Numbered from the stretch's first letter, positions 51,352 through 60,450 are shown. The stretch: DNA of 64,000 bases from Bacillus sp. AFS029637 (GCF_002584985.1 NZ_NUPZ01000022.1:176252-240251), one strand, 5' to 3'. Notes: generated from the letters alone by a model not told the origin. Numbers and translations: made by a program.

Positions 51352-51383
51352 CATCCTAATCATGTAAGGACGTGATTAGGATG
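51352..51383 (+). terminator. Perfect hairpin between moaD and narK
   Basis: CATCCTAATCA and TGATTAGGATG form an 11-base stem with a 10-base loop, 8 bases after the moaD stop. No T-run follows, so it may slow polymerase, protect the upstream RNA end or mark a processing site rather than end transcription fully. Confidence 0.55.
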
Positions 51384-51424
51384 GAGGGAATGAATATAAC
51401 TATGCATACATAGGAGGGAACAGG

Positions 51425-52594
51425 ATGAAAAGTCCTAATTTTCAATTAAGTTTACAAACTTCTAATCTAGTTATCGGTTTTATGGTGTGGGTTATTTTAT
51501 CATCATTAATGCCCTATATTAAAGTGGATATCCCATTAACTGCGGGACAAATTTCTATGGTAACAGCAGTACCGGTTATATTAGGTTCTGTTCTTCGCAT
51601 TCCGATTGGTTATTGGACAAATCGTTTCGGAGCAAGAAAATTATTCTTTATTAGTTTTATTCTATTATTATTTCCTGTCTTTTATATTAGTGTTGCCGAT
51701 TCAATGATGGATTTAATTATTGGTGGTTTATTCGTCGGAATCGGTGGGGCGGTATTCTCAGTAGGGGTAACTTCTTTACCGAAATACTTTCCGAAAGAGA
51801 GTCATGGTTTTGTAAATGGTATTTACGGTGTTGGTAATGCGGGGACAGCAATTACTTCATTTTTAGCACCTGTAATTGCGACATCAGTTGGCTGGAGAAC
51901 GACAGTACAGTGTTATTTAGTTTTACTTGCAGCGTTTGCACTTATGAACTTTTTATTAGGCGATCGTAAGGAGAAAAAGGTGAACACACCATTAATGGAA
52001 CAAATAAAAGGTGTATATAAAAATGAAAAGCTTTGGTTTTTATGTATCTTTTACTTTTTAACATTCGGATCATTTGTCGCATTTACAGTATACTTACCAA
52101 ACTTTTTAGTATCTCACTTCGGATTAGAGAAAGTAGATGCAGGTATGCGGACAGCCGGGTTCATCGTACTCGCAACAATTATGCGTCCGATTGGTGGTTG
52201 GCTCGGTGATAAGTTTAATCCATTTAAAATATTAATCTTCGTATTTATCGGATTAACACTTTCAGGTATTATATTATCATTTATGCCTAGCATGAACGTG
52301 TATACATTTGGTTGTCTACTAGTCGCATTTTGTGCAGGAATTGGAAATGGTACAATCTTCAAACTCGTTCCAATGTATTTCTCAGAACAAGCTGGTATTG
52401 TAAATGGACTCGTTTCAGCTTTAGGCGGACTAGGAGGATTCTTCCCGCCGCTAATTTTAACATTACTATTCCAACTAACAGGTCATTATGCAATTGGATT
52501 TATGGCATTATCAGAAGTCGCACTTGCTTGTTTAATCATTACTGTGTGGATGTATAGCCAAGAGAAACTGTTAGTGATGTTAAAGAATCATTAA
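51425..52594 (+). CDS. narK: Nitrate/nitrite transporter NarK (MFS)
   Basis: NarK brings nitrate into the cell and exports or exchanges nitrite. The 389-residue MFS protein has about 12 helices. The nitrate-porter signatures are visible: GIYGVGNAGTAITSFLAP (G-x-x-G-x-G-type helix 5) and GIGNGTIFKLVPMYF with SALGGLGGFFPPLI (helix 11 region). The N-terminal helix contains GFMVWVILSSLMPYIK, with the substrate-site region of the NNP family. AGGAGGGAACAGG precedes the ATG. It follows the molybdenum cofactor operon after a hairpin and no separate FNR box is seen, so it may be read through from moaA. Confidence 0.94.
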   Translation: MKSPNFQLSLQTSNLVIGFMVWVILSSLMPYIKVDIPLTAGQISMVTAVPVILGSVLRIPIGYWTNRFGARKLFFISFILLLFPVFYISVADSMMDLIIGGLFVGIGGAVFSVGVTSLPKYFPKESHGFVNGIYGVGNAGTAITSFLAPVIATSVGWRTTVQCYLVLLAAFALMNFLLGDRKEKKVNTPLMEQIKGVYKNEKLWFLCIFYFLTFGSFVAFTVYLPNFLVSHFGLEKVDAGMRTAGFIVLATIMRPIGGWLGDKFNPFKILIFVFIGLTLSGIILSFMPSMNVYTFGCLLVAFCAGIGNGTIFKLVPMYFSEQAGIVNGLVSALGGLGGFFPPLILTLLFQLTGHYAIGFMALSEVALACLIITVWMYSQEKLLVMLKNH

Positions 52595-52600
52595 TAAGGA

Positions 52601-52638
52601 AAAAGAACCATCCCAAAGTATTCTGGGATGGTTCTTTT
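52601..52638 (+). terminator. Intrinsic terminator after narK
   Basis: AAAAGAACCATCCCA and TGGGATGGTTCTTTT form a 15-base stem with an eight-base loop. Confidence 0.92.
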
Positions 52639-52823
52639 AGTAATAGGCTTCAACACATTCTTTTATGACCAAATTCTTTAGTAAGGCTAATGGATATTGT
52701 GAAATAGTACACTTAAACGAAAGAATACAGTTTAGGTCGATAAGATAAAATTATGAATTTGTATAAATAATCTATAATTTTCTTTAAGAGTCATATTTGC
52801 TATGTTAAAGAAAAGGGAGGGAT

Positions 52824-52988
52824 ATGAGAATATTAGATGTACATTTTCGTATTATCGATTTTAATTTTCTAATTATTGATAACTAAGGAGTGTTTCCGCC
52901 TAACTTTGTTGTAGAAGATTATCAGATTGATGCAATAGAATTGTCCAAAGTTGCATCCATTTTAGTAAAGGGTTTAATGAAACTATAA
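52824..52988 (+). pseudogene. Small gene interrupted by a stop
   Basis: AAAGGGAGGG precedes ATG 52824, which opens a frame of 20 codons (MRILDVHFRIIDFNFLIIDN) and then a TAA. The same frame continues for 33 codons (PPNFVVEDYQIDAIELSKV and more) to a second stop at 52986. A good ribosome site with a broken frame suggests a decayed gene of about 54 residues, or a short peptide only. Not recognised. The rest of the 52639-53010 gap shows no other coding sequence. Confidence 0.35.
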
Positions 52989-53010
52989 TATATTTGGAAT
53001 GAGGTTTTAC

Positions 53011-53928
53011 ATGTTTGTTTTTATTATATTAGACGTAATATTACCAATATTACTATTGATGCTAATTGGTGCAATCTTACAAAGAAAGTTCCAATTTAAC
53101 TTAAAGCAGCTATCTACACTTATTAATTATTGCTTGATGCCAGCGGCTGTATTTGTGAATATATATGATATTCGTATAGAAACGGGTTTGTTGCTCCAGA
53201 TAATGTACTATTTAATGCTTTATAGTCTGAGTCTGATCATAGTAAGTCATTTCATTTCAAAAATATTAAAGTTAGAAAAAGGAGAAAGTGCAGCCCTAAA
53301 AAATAGCATTTCGTTAATGAATTCCGGTAATTATGGGTTACCAGTAAGTCAATTGATTTTCAGTCATAATCCAGTGGGGGTTTCCATTCAGATTTTTATT
53401 GTTATTTTCCAGAATCTTTTAACTTATTCATATGGGATATATAACTTACTATCAACAACAAAAACAATCGGAGGTATTATTCAATCATTTCTAAGACTGC
53501 CTGTATTTCATGCGCTCGTATTAGGGGTTCTCTTTCAATCTTTTACAATTCAATTACCTAATTCTATCTTGCTACCTCTTAATCAGCTTGCGAATGGTTT
53601 TGTTGCAATAGCACTCATATTGTTAGGGGCACAATTATCCAACATTAAGCTTAATTTTTTCCATCGAGTCATAACATGGGCTTTAATTGGAAGGTTACTG
53701 ATGGGACCATTATTAGCACTTGCCATGATCTACCTACTAAACATCGATGGTATTGTTGCACAATCATTATTTATTGCAAGTTCTTTTCCTACTTCAAGAA
53801 ATACATCGACCATTGCTATGGAATATCAAATAGAGCCTGAATTACATGCACAAATCGTTTTATTTTCAACACTTTTTAGCATTATTACAGTAACTGTCGT
53901 TATTTATTTTTCATATATTTTGTTTTGA
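53011..53928 (+). CDS. AEC family transporter
   Basis: This 305-residue membrane protein belongs to the auxin efflux carrier family, secondary carriers for organic acids and other solutes. It has about ten helices; typical family segments are the N-terminal LPILLLMLIGAILQRKF, the helix-break motif LMNSGNYGLPVSQLIF and the C-terminal IASSFPTSRNTSTIAMEY. I start it at ATG 53011, with GAGG about 6 bases upstream; an ATG at 52999 overlaps that site. It lies between the nitrate genes and the siroheme genes but has no clear link with them. The substrate is unknown. Confidence 0.88.
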   Translation: MFVFIILDVILPILLLMLIGAILQRKFQFNLKQLSTLINYCLMPAAVFVNIYDIRIETGLLLQIMYYLMLYSLSLIIVSHFISKILKLEKGESAALKNSISLMNSGNYGLPVSQLIFSHNPVGVSIQIFIVIFQNLLTYSYGIYNLLSTTKTIGGIIQSFLRLPVFHALVLGVLFQSFTIQLPNSILLPLNQLANGFVAIALILLGAQLSNIKLNFFHRVITWALIGRLLMGPLLALAMIYLLNIDGIVAQSLFIASSFPTSRNTSTIAMEYQIEPELHAQIVLFSTLFSIITVTVVIYFSYILF

Positions 53929-53964
53929 ATATACGAGCAAAAATGAATAGATTTGAGGCGGTAA

Positions 53965-54111
53965 ATGATGGACGGAAATCCCATCGATATGAGAAGAAAG
54001 CGGTTTTTGATATATTGGGTGTCGTTTACAATTGTACAATGTCTGATAATCAAGCGGCTTAATTCAAAAAAAGGAAACTCATTAGGGGTTATTTCGTATG
54101 CAAATCTTTAA
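53965..54111 (+). CDS. Possible 48-residue basic peptide
   Basis: ATG 53965 has GAGGCGGTAA directly upstream and opens a frame of 48 codons. The peptide is basic (MRRKRFLIYWVS, IIKRLNSKKG), with one short hydrophobic stretch (FLIYWVSFTIVQCLII) that could be a membrane helix. No family recognised. It is probably translated but could be a remnant. The following stretch to 54277 contains only a short palindrome (54156-54173) and no other gene that I can support. Confidence 0.4.
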   Translation: MMDGNPIDMRRKRFLIYWVSFTIVQCLIIKRLNSKKGNSLGVISYANL

Positions 54112-54277
54112 AGCATTTACATATATACTTGCGAAAAAAGACACAATCTCGCTTGTCATGTAAAGTTACATGAGCTTAGGATGATAGCAATGGGTGAAAG
54201 TGTCAAGTAAGAATTTTATCTTTATTGATTTTATGCGGTTTTTCCTCATAATTGTAATTAAGGGGGATGATTCTAAT

Positions 54278-54655
54278 TTGAGTGAACAGAATATTAGCAC
54301 AACAGTTTCGGGAGATTTGATTGTTACCCATCTAATTGGCCAGATTAAAACAGAGGATGTGTATGAATGGTTTAATGGTTTCGAGCAGGTTTGTCAGCAA
54401 TTCATTTCCGAAGGGCGGAAATACAAATTGTTGGTGGATAGAAAAGGATACACGCCAAATCATTTTTCTGTTCAAAAAGTATGGAAAGAGAAGTTCTTCA
54501 ATGAAACTATTTTGAATCATAGTAAGGCAATTGCATTTCTTCTTGAAAAAGGAGAGATACTGAATTATTTACAGCAATCTAATACGAAAGAATCTGTAAA
54601 ATTTTTTGATGATTATGAACAAGCGTTAATTTGGTTGGATGAATATCAAATGTAA
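54278..54655 (+). CDS. Small cytosolic protein with STAS-like appearance
   Basis: This 125-residue protein starts at TTG 54278, with AAGGGGGATG about 10 bases upstream. The start in the longer frame at GTG 54194 has no ribosome site. The pattern LIVTHLIGQIKTEDVYEWFN, then KYKLLVDRKGYTPNHFSVQK, resembles SpoIIAA/STAS-like small domains (strand-helix units after a central Asp-containing strand). No catalytic residue can be assigned. A bidirectional terminator follows. It has no obvious partner; function unknown. Confidence 0.6.
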   Translation: MSEQNISTTVSGDLIVTHLIGQIKTEDVYEWFNGFEQVCQQFISEGRKYKLLVDRKGYTPNHFSVQKVWKEKFFNETILNHSKAIAFLLEKGEILNYLQQSNTKESVKFFDDYEQALIWLDEYQM

Positions 54656-54785
54656 AAACTGAATTGAACCAGTTGCTCGTAATATTGTATTTGTCATACA
54701 ATTCATTAGTTTACAAGTTGCCAGCACCATTCATTTTCTTCGTAATTTGCTTGTGAAACTTTAAAAAACAATATCAAAATAAAAA

Positions 54786-54814
54786 GGACAAACGTTTCTA
54801 AAAAACGTTTGTCC
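54786..54814. terminator. Bidirectional terminator
   Basis: GGACAAACGTTT and AAACGTTTGTCC form a 12-base stem with a five-base loop between convergent genes (54655 and 54847). Confidence 0.88.
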
Positions 54815-54846
54815 AAAGGTAATTACTATTTTAGCTAAGTGATAGA

Positions 54847-55320
54847 TTACAATTTGTGAGTACGAGAAAGCTTTTTTATAAGTTTAGGAAGTATAGATGT
54901 TAATTCCTTTTTCATACGCTTCGTAAACGATGGATCCTTACCTGAAGTTGAAATCGTTACAACATATTCACCATTGCGTATGACACCAGGTGTGTGAAAC
55001 GATGATTCTGTACCATCACTTACAACGTTAACCCATTGAAAATCATGGGAGGCCTGTTTGACCATCATATTTACATCATGTTGATTTGTAGCTGCATAAA
55101 TAAGGTGAGCATCTTTAATATCATCATGAGAAAAAGTTTTTTGTTTCCAATTAATATAAGGAAGTTCCTTCATTTCCCCGCAAATTTCTGGGCTAATAAC
55201 GGTGATAAAAGCACCTGTATCTTTTAATCCAGACGCTTTTCGATATGCGATTTTACCTCCACCAATGATAACGACCACTTTATTATGTAGATTAAACATA
55301 AGAGGGTACATGATATACAT
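54847..55320 (-). CDS. sirC: Precorrin-2 dehydrogenase (SirC / YlnF type)
   Basis: This protein oxidises precorrin-2 to sirohydrochlorin with NAD in siroheme synthesis. It has about 157 residues from ATG 55320. The Rossmann loop VVIIGGGKIAYRKASGLKD is at the N-terminus, followed by VISPEICGEMKELPYINWKQ, the substrate strand LIYAATNQHDVNMMVKQ and VVSDGTESSFHTPGVIRNGE. The C-terminal part is short, as in SirC proteins without a methyltransferase domain. Candidate starts are GTG 55326, ATG 55320, 55311 and 55299; GGAGG lies 9 bases before 55320. The start overlaps the end of sirB by about 29 bases. Confidence 0.88.
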   Translation of the reverse strand: MYIMYPLMFNLHNKVVVIIGGGKIAYRKASGLKDTGAFITVISPEICGEMKELPYINWKQKTFSHDDIKDAHLIYAATNQHDVNMMVKQASHDFQWVNVVSDGTESSFHTPGVIRNGEYVVTISTSGKDPSFTKRMKKELTSILPKLIKKLSRTHKL

Positions 55321-56023
55321 ACACACATTCCTCCATTCGCTCTAATAATGTTAATTTCATATATGTATCAAACTGAAGGCAGTTACAAGTCGTAACGTGA
55401 TCATATTTTTTTGTATGCGACTTAATTTTTTGAAGTAACAATCCGGTAAAGAGAAGGTACGGCATGACGTATACATGAGAAGCAGTCGATGTTATAGTCT
55501 TGAGTTCAGTAGTAAAAGAGGGCGTTCCTTTCGTTAAAAAGGAACAACTTACTGACATACCAAGTTTTCGTTCGACAGCTGCTCCGATTTGTTTTAATTC
55601 ATGTATTGGCTGTGGATCACTACTGCCTCGTCCTACGAGTAAAATACTACTCTCTTGCATTGGCATAGCTTCACGTATTCTTTTCACTACAAGTTCCACC
55701 ATATGTGGATGTGTACTAAAAGGTGGTACAATTGAAAATGTGATATGTGGATATTTCTTTTGCATTTTCTCTATCTCAAAAGGTATATCACGTTTATAGT
55801 GAGCTGCTGCAAATAATAAAACAGGTACAATCATTATTTCGGTTGCGCCCTCTAGTATTGTTTCTGTAACTGCATCTGAAATAGTAGGTGTTGTTAGTTC
55901 CAGAAAAGCTATTTTTTGAATTCTTTCGTTACGTTCCTTCATCATAGATTGAATAAAGTGAATGAATTGTTTGTTACCTTCTTGGATCCGGCTCCCGTGT
56001 CCAACATATATAATTCCTTTCAT
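55292..56023 (-). CDS. sirB: Sirohydrochlorin ferrochelatase (SirB / CbiX type)
   Basis: This 243-residue protein puts iron into sirohydrochlorin to form siroheme. It has the CbiX/SirB signature: IIYVGHGSRIQEGNKQFIHF (His metal ligand) and EIMIVPVLLFAAAHYKRDIP (second His), then a second, degenerate repeat (SILLVGRGSSDPQPIHEL) that lacks the His. The double-repeat form is usual for SirB. Its start overlaps the end of nasF by 4 bases. Siroheme is needed by the nitrite reductase encoded in the same operon. Confidence 0.93.
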   Translation of the reverse strand: MKGIIYVGHGSRIQEGNKQFIHFIQSMMKERNERIQKIAFLELTTPTISDAVTETILEGATEIMIVPVLLFAAAHYKRDIPFEIEKMQKKYPHITFSIVPPFSTHPHMVELVVKRIREAMPMQESSILLVGRGSSDPQPIHELKQIGAAVERKLGMSVSCSFLTKGTPSFTTELKTITSTASHVYVMPYLLFTGLLLQKIKSHTKKYDHVTTCNCLQFDTYMKLTLLERMEECVYVYHVPSYV

Positions 56024-57444
56024 TGTCTCACCATGTCTTTCTTCATAATAATTTCTTGTAATGAATGATCTACGTTATGAAGTCCGACTTTATTTGCATA
56101 TTGCAAAGTTGAAACGTCGGTATACGAGAATGGGAGAGTAAAAATATTGATAAAACCAAGTCGTTTTATTTCTGATAAAAATGCATCAATTGAGGCACGT
56201 CCTTCAAATACGATGCTATCCCATGAAAATTCAGAAAGCATACGAGAATGAATTTCATCGAAGCGATGATCAATTGTATACTCATGAGTCATCGTGTAGG
56301 ATCCTGCACCAATTTTTTCTTGAATAAAAGCAATGCGGTTAATGTTTCGACCTAAATAAACAGTTGTATCGGAAGAGAATGTTGCTTGTTGACTTAATAG
56401 TCCATATTGCATCAGTTTTTCTTGAGTGTTACCGTTCATGTGCTGCAGTTCTGCCTGTAAAGTACGAATATCTTTATGATATTTACTGCATGATCGCATT
56501 AAGATTTCTACACTTTCAGCTGAACAAAATACAAGCCGATTAACGTTAAAAATTTCATTGATTTGTTCAGGTGTTAATGTGTATTCTTCCTTTTTAAAAG
56601 TTGGAATTTGATATATTTCTGCACCGGATTCTTGTAATTTTTGCTTCATTAAACTTGTTTTATTTGTTGCGGATGCAAATAAAACTTTTTTACCATGTAA
56701 TGGTTTACGTTCTTTCCAAGCGATTTGATTACGTAAGGAAACGACATCACCAACAATTGTCATTGATGGATTAGAAATATTTTCGTTTTTCACGATAGGA
56801 ACAATGGTTGCAAGTGTTCCAGTGGCAACGCGCTGTTTACCAGTTGTACCCCATTCAATGACTGCTACTGGCGTATCTTCTTTCTTTCCTGCTTGTAGTA
56901 AGTTTTCGCAAATTGTAGGTAAGTTTTTTATACCCATGTAGTAGGCGATTGTGTCGCTATTATGGGACGAATTATATTTTCCATGATCGGCTAAAGGACC
57001 TTTTGCATGCCCAGTTAGTAAAGTGACGCTATTACTGTAGTTACGGTGGGTGAGGGGGATACCTGCATAGCTACTAGCGGCGATGCTAGATGTAATACCT
57101 GGTACGATTTCATATGGAACATTCGCTGTTGCTAAAGTTTCTGCTTCTTCACCAACACGGCCAAAAATAGATGGATCTCCGCCCTTTAATCGAACAACGA
57201 TTTTTCCTTCTTTCGCAAATTGAAGAAGGTGGGCGTTAATCATTTCTTGTCGCATAATATGATTCTTTGGCATTTTTCCGCAGTAAATAAGTTCACATGT
57301 TTCTTTTGTATAACTAAGAAAGAAAGGGTTTAATAAACGGTCATATAAAACGATATCTGCACGCTTTAAACAATCTATCGCTTTCTTTGTAATAAGCCCT
57401 TCATCACCTGGTCCTGCACCAACTAAATATACATATCCGTTCAT
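56020..57444 (-). CDS. nasF: Uroporphyrinogen-III methyltransferase fused to a HemD-like domain
   Basis: This 474-residue protein makes precorrin-2 from uroporphyrinogen III with two SAM. Residues 1 to about 240 form the SUMT domain (GYVYLVGAGPGDEGLITKKA, DRLLNPFFL, VVRLKGGDPSIFGRVGEEAE, GITSSIAASSYAGIPLTHR). From about 250 on there is a HemD-like uroporphyrinogen synthase domain (LHGKKVLFASATNKTSLMKQ, LVFCSAESVEILMRS). The second domain is diverged and may be inactive, since the cell needs its separate hemD for haem. It lies after nasE with a 59-base gap and before sirB with a 4-base overlap. Confidence 0.92.
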   Translation of the reverse strand: MNGYVYLVGAGPGDEGLITKKAIDCLKRADIVLYDRLLNPFFLSYTKETCELIYCGKMPKNHIMRQEMINAHLLQFAKEGKIVVRLKGGDPSIFGRVGEEAETLATANVPYEIVPGITSSIAASSYAGIPLTHRNYSNSVTLLTGHAKGPLADHGKYNSSHNSDTIAYYMGIKNLPTICENLLQAGKKEDTPVAVIEWGTTGKQRVATGTLATIVPIVKNENISNPSMTIVGDVVSLRNQIAWKERKPLHGKKVLFASATNKTSLMKQKLQESGAEIYQIPTFKKEEYTLTPEQINEIFNVNRLVFCSAESVEILMRSCSKYHKDIRTLQAELQHMNGNTQEKLMQYGLLSQQATFSSDTTVYLGRNINRIAFIQEKIGAGSYTMTHEYTIDHRFDEIHSRMLSEFSWDSIVFEGRASIDAFLSEIKRLGFINIFTLPFSYTDVSTLQYANKVGLHNVDHSLQEIIMKKDMVRQ

Positions 57445-57503
57445 AATCGCACCTCATCTATTTTTATTTAAAAGGAAGCCAGGGGGAGGCTTCCTTTTGT
57501 AAA

Positions 57504-57821
57504 TTACATGTATATATAAATGTCACCATCAATAACTTCTATTTCATATGTTTGAATACAGCCGTCATCAGGTTTTTGAACTTCACCTGTTAGTAATGAA
57601 ATTTTCCAATCATGTAGTGGACAAAAGACGAATTCACCAGATACAATTCCTTCGGCTAATGGTCCGTTTTTATGAGGACAACGATTTTCTACAGCTCGAA
57701 TATCGCCATTTGAAAGGCGGAATAGGGCGATAGACATACCTTTCATTTGTACCTCTTTACCGATTTGAACAGGAAGATCTTCTGCACACATAACTTTTAT
57801 TTTTTCTTTCGTTTGTATCAT
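57504..57821 (-). CDS. nasE: Nitrite reductase small subunit (Rieske-type)
   Basis: This 105-residue protein is the small subunit of assimilatory/ammonifying NADH-dependent nitrite reductase (NasE/NirD). Both Rieske-type segments are visible: CPHKNGPLAEG and CPLHDWKI, giving Cys-His and Cys-His ligands for a two-iron cluster. I start it at ATG 57821, with AAGGAG upstream; a GTG three codons earlier is too close to that site. It is separated by 15 bases from nasD. Together they reduce nitrite to ammonium in the cytoplasm. Confidence 0.94.
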   Translation of the reverse strand: MIQTKEKIKVMCAEDLPVQIGKEVQMKGMSIALFRLSNGDIRAVENRCPHKNGPLAEGIVSGEFVFCPLHDWKISLLTGEVQKPDDGCIQTYEIEVIDGDIYIYM

Positions 57822-57836
57822 ATAAATCACAGCTCC

Positions 57837-60242
57837 TTATTTCACAGTTTCTACTTCATACATCGCTTTTAATGACTTCGTTTCTAATGCTTGTCCCCAT
57901 GCTTCGGTATAAGTGCTACGGGCTGTTTGGAAGCGTGCATTTAGCGTGGTAACCATACTTGCATCTTGTAGTATTTCTTTTATGTGATCGAAGCCTAAAC
58001 GTTCTGTCCAGTAGGCAGTACGCTCTCCGTAAATACCAGTTTCACGATAATATTGCATGTAAGCTGTAGCGATGCGAAGGACATCATCTTCAGTAGGGAC
58101 AATCATTACAAAATCAGCTTCACGTACCTCTGTACCACCATTTCCGCCAATATAAAGTTGGTATCCATTTTCGACACAAACAACGCCAAAATCTTTCGTC
58201 AGTACTTCCGCACAGTTACGCGGACAGCCCGTTACACCCATCTTCATTTTATGAGGTGTATCTACCATTTCTAATGATTGTTCAAGTAACATACCAAGTC
58301 CTAATGAATCTTTCGTACCGAAACGGCAGAAGCGAGAACCAACACATGATTTTACATTACGAAGCGATTTTGAATACGCATATCCCGAAGTCATATTTAA
58401 GTCAGCCCATACGTTAGGTAAATCTTGTTTCTTAACACCATATAAGCCGATTCGGCTCGCACCTGTAATTTTCACAAGAGGCACATCGTACTTTTTCGCA
58501 ACTTCAGCAATTTTCATTAAATCATCTGCTGTTGTAACGCCTCCGTACATACGTGGAATAACAGAGAATGTACCATCGTGCTGGATGTTACCATTCATTC
58601 TTTCATTAACGAAACGGGATGCTTTATCATCTTCATATTCTTCTGGAATCGCCATACGTAAATAGTAGTTCAAAGCAGGACGACATTTCGAACAGCCATC
58701 TTCATGTACAAAACCAAGAACATTTCGTACTTCTTTTGGAGATTTTAAACCTTTCTCGTGAATGGCCGTTACGACTTCATCTCGTGATAAACTTGTACAT
58801 CCGCACATACCAGCAGACTGCGCAGAAGCATCAAAGGCATCTCCGAGTGTATGAGATAAAACTTGTTCCACAAGCGGACGACATTTACCACAAGATCCTG
58901 CGGCTTTCGTGCATCCTTTTACCTCTTCAAAAGTAGTTAATTCTTGCTCTAAAATGGCATGAACGATTGTACCTTTCGTAACACCATTACATCCACAAAT
59001 CGTGTCATCCGCACTCATTGTAGCAACGTCAAGTTCACTTTCTTCACCAGCTTTGTGAAGAAGGGAAGCGGTTGTATATTCTTGTATATCTTCTTCTTTC
59101 TTTAACATGCTAAAGAGTCGTGTACCATCAGCAGTATCCCCGTATAAAACGATACCAACGACTTTATTGTCACGAATTAATACTTTTTTATAGGAACGTT
59201 TACATTCATCAAAGATTGATATTGCTTTCGTTTGATCATCTTCATAAATTTGGCCAGCAGAGAATAAATCACAACCAGCGACTTTTAATTGCGTACCAAC
59301 GATACTGCCCGTGTATCCATTCGTTTGTAAATTCGTTATATGTTTCGCTAATATTGTGCCTTGTTCATAGAGAGGGGCAACAAGTCCATATGCGATACCA
59401 TCATGTTCTGCACATTCACCAACTGCATAAATGGATTCATCATTTGTTAGCATATAGTCATTGACTACAATGCCGCGATTGACAAGTAAACCAGCATCTC
59501 TTGCTATTTGAGTATTTGGGCGTATTCCGACAGCCATTACGATTAAATCACAATCTACAACTTCACCATCTTCAAATTGAATGCCCTCAACATGTTCTGT
59601 ACCAAGAATTTTTACAGTTTTCTTTTCCATTAGAAACTTCATGCCTTGTGTTTCTAAATCTTCACGCAGAAGAGAAGCTGCTTTCGTATCTAGTTGTTGC
59701 TCCATTAAGCTAGGCATTAAATGAACAACATGTACGTCCATTCCTAAGTCAATAAGGCCTCTTGCGGCTTCTAAACCAAGTAACCCACCACCAATGACAA
59801 CGGCCTTTTTCTTTTCTTTAGCGGTATCAATCATAAACTGTGTATCTTCAATAGTTCGAAATCCTGTTACACCAGAAAGAGTGGAACCTTCAACAGGTAA
59901 AATAAAAGCGCTAGAACCTGTTGCGACAATGAGTTTGTCATATGTAAGAGTACGATTCTTTTCTGTGATAATGATTTTTTCTTCTCGGTTAATATTCTGA
60001 ACTCTTTCATCTGTATACAAGGTTATCTCATTTTCCTCATACCAACTGTATTCATTCATAATGATATCTTGCATATTTGTTTTTCCTTGTAAAACATGAG
60101 AGAGCATAATGCGATTGTAGTTTGGATGCGGTTCATCTCCAAAAATAGTAATCTCATATAAATTACTATCATGTTTTAATATTTCTTCTATACAACGTAT
60201 GCCAGCCATACCATTTCCGATCATAACTAAACGTTTTTTCAT
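57837..60242 (-). CDS. nasD: Nitrite reductase [NAD(P)H] large subunit
   Basis: This 801-residue enzyme reduces nitrite to ammonium with NADH. The N-terminal pyridine nucleotide-disulfide reductase domain has the FAD loop MIGNGMAGIRCIEEIL and the NADH loop AVVIGGGLLGLEAARGLIDL. Two BFD-like iron-sulfur segments follow (CGCNGVTKGTIVHA, GSCGKCRPLVEQVL and CGCTSLSRDEVV, GCSKCRPALNY). The sirohaem/iron-sulfur domain is at the C-terminus (SCVGSRFCRFGTKDSL and GVTGCPRNCAEVLTKDFG). AAAGGGGAAACG precedes the ATG. It opens the operon nasD-nasE-nasF-sirB-sirC, which also makes the siroheme it needs, and has an FNR-dependent promoter. Confidence 0.96.
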   Translation of the reverse strand: MKKRLVMIGNGMAGIRCIEEILKHDSNLYEITIFGDEPHPNYNRIMLSHVLQGKTNMQDIIMNEYSWYEENEITLYTDERVQNINREEKIIITEKNRTLTYDKLIVATGSSAFILPVEGSTLSGVTGFRTIEDTQFMIDTAKEKKKAVVIGGGLLGLEAARGLIDLGMDVHVVHLMPSLMEQQLDTKAASLLREDLETQGMKFLMEKKTVKILGTEHVEGIQFEDGEVVDCDLIVMAVGIRPNTQIARDAGLLVNRGIVVNDYMLTNDESIYAVGECAEHDGIAYGLVAPLYEQGTILAKHITNLQTNGYTGSIVGTQLKVAGCDLFSAGQIYEDDQTKAISIFDECKRSYKKVLIRDNKVVGIVLYGDTADGTRLFSMLKKEEDIQEYTTASLLHKAGEESELDVATMSADDTICGCNGVTKGTIVHAILEQELTTFEEVKGCTKAAGSCGKCRPLVEQVLSHTLGDAFDASAQSAGMCGCTSLSRDEVVTAIHEKGLKSPKEVRNVLGFVHEDGCSKCRPALNYYLRMAIPEEYEDDKASRFVNERMNGNIQHDGTFSVIPRMYGGVTTADDLMKIAEVAKKYDVPLVKITGASRIGLYGVKKQDLPNVWADLNMTSGYAYSKSLRNVKSCVGSRFCRFGTKDSLGLGMLLEQSLEMVDTPHKMKMGVTGCPRNCAEVLTKDFGVVCVENGYQLYIGGNGGTEVREADFVMIVPTEDDVLRIATAYMQYYRETGIYGERTAYWTERLGFDHIKEILQDASMVTTLNARFQTARSTYTEAWGQALETKSLKAMYEVETVK

Positions 60243-60291
60243 TTTCGTTTCCCCTTTTTATGTGAAATATTGAACAAAGGATTATATTTTT

Positions 60292-60334
60292 ATTATAGAA
60301 AATCAAAAAAGGGGGAGATGTGATATTTATCACA
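60292..60334 (-). promoter_or_regulatory. FNR-dependent promoter of the nasDEF-sirBC operon
   Basis: TGTGA-TATTTA-TCACA (60319-60334) is a perfect FNR box. On the minus strand TATAAT lies at 60297-60292, 32 bases centre to centre, as at narG and moaA. The start of nasD follows 50 bases later. Confidence 0.9.
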
Positions 60335-60411
60335 TCTTTATAATAATTCACAAATTGTTAAAATTCGGATTTGTGTGAGGGGGATGTGGATATTTTTCGC
60401 AAAATGAAAAA

Positions 60412-60443
60412 GCAGGACATAAGTATGTAAACTCATGTCCTGC
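60412..60443 (-). terminator. Terminator after ric
   Basis: GCAGGACAT and ATGTCCTGC form a nine-base stem with a 14-base loop, followed on the minus strand by a T-run. Confidence 0.82.
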
Positions 60444-60450
60444 ACTTAAT

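Noticed and set aside
51395-51412. TATGCATACATA, a possible PlcR box before narK
   Set aside because: The PlcR consensus needs 16 bases with TATG and CATA further apart; the spacing does not fit.
54099-54164. A 21-codon frame from ATG 54099
   Set aside because: No ribosome site, overlaps the end of the 48-residue frame; not supported.
54156-54173. Palindrome TCATGTAA-AG-TTACATGA
   Set aside because: Short, AT-rich, without a promoter or gene at a meaningful distance; likely chance.
58053-60000. Plus-strand frames inside nasD
   Set aside because: Antisense shadows; rich in His/Leu/Tyr as expected from reversed codons.
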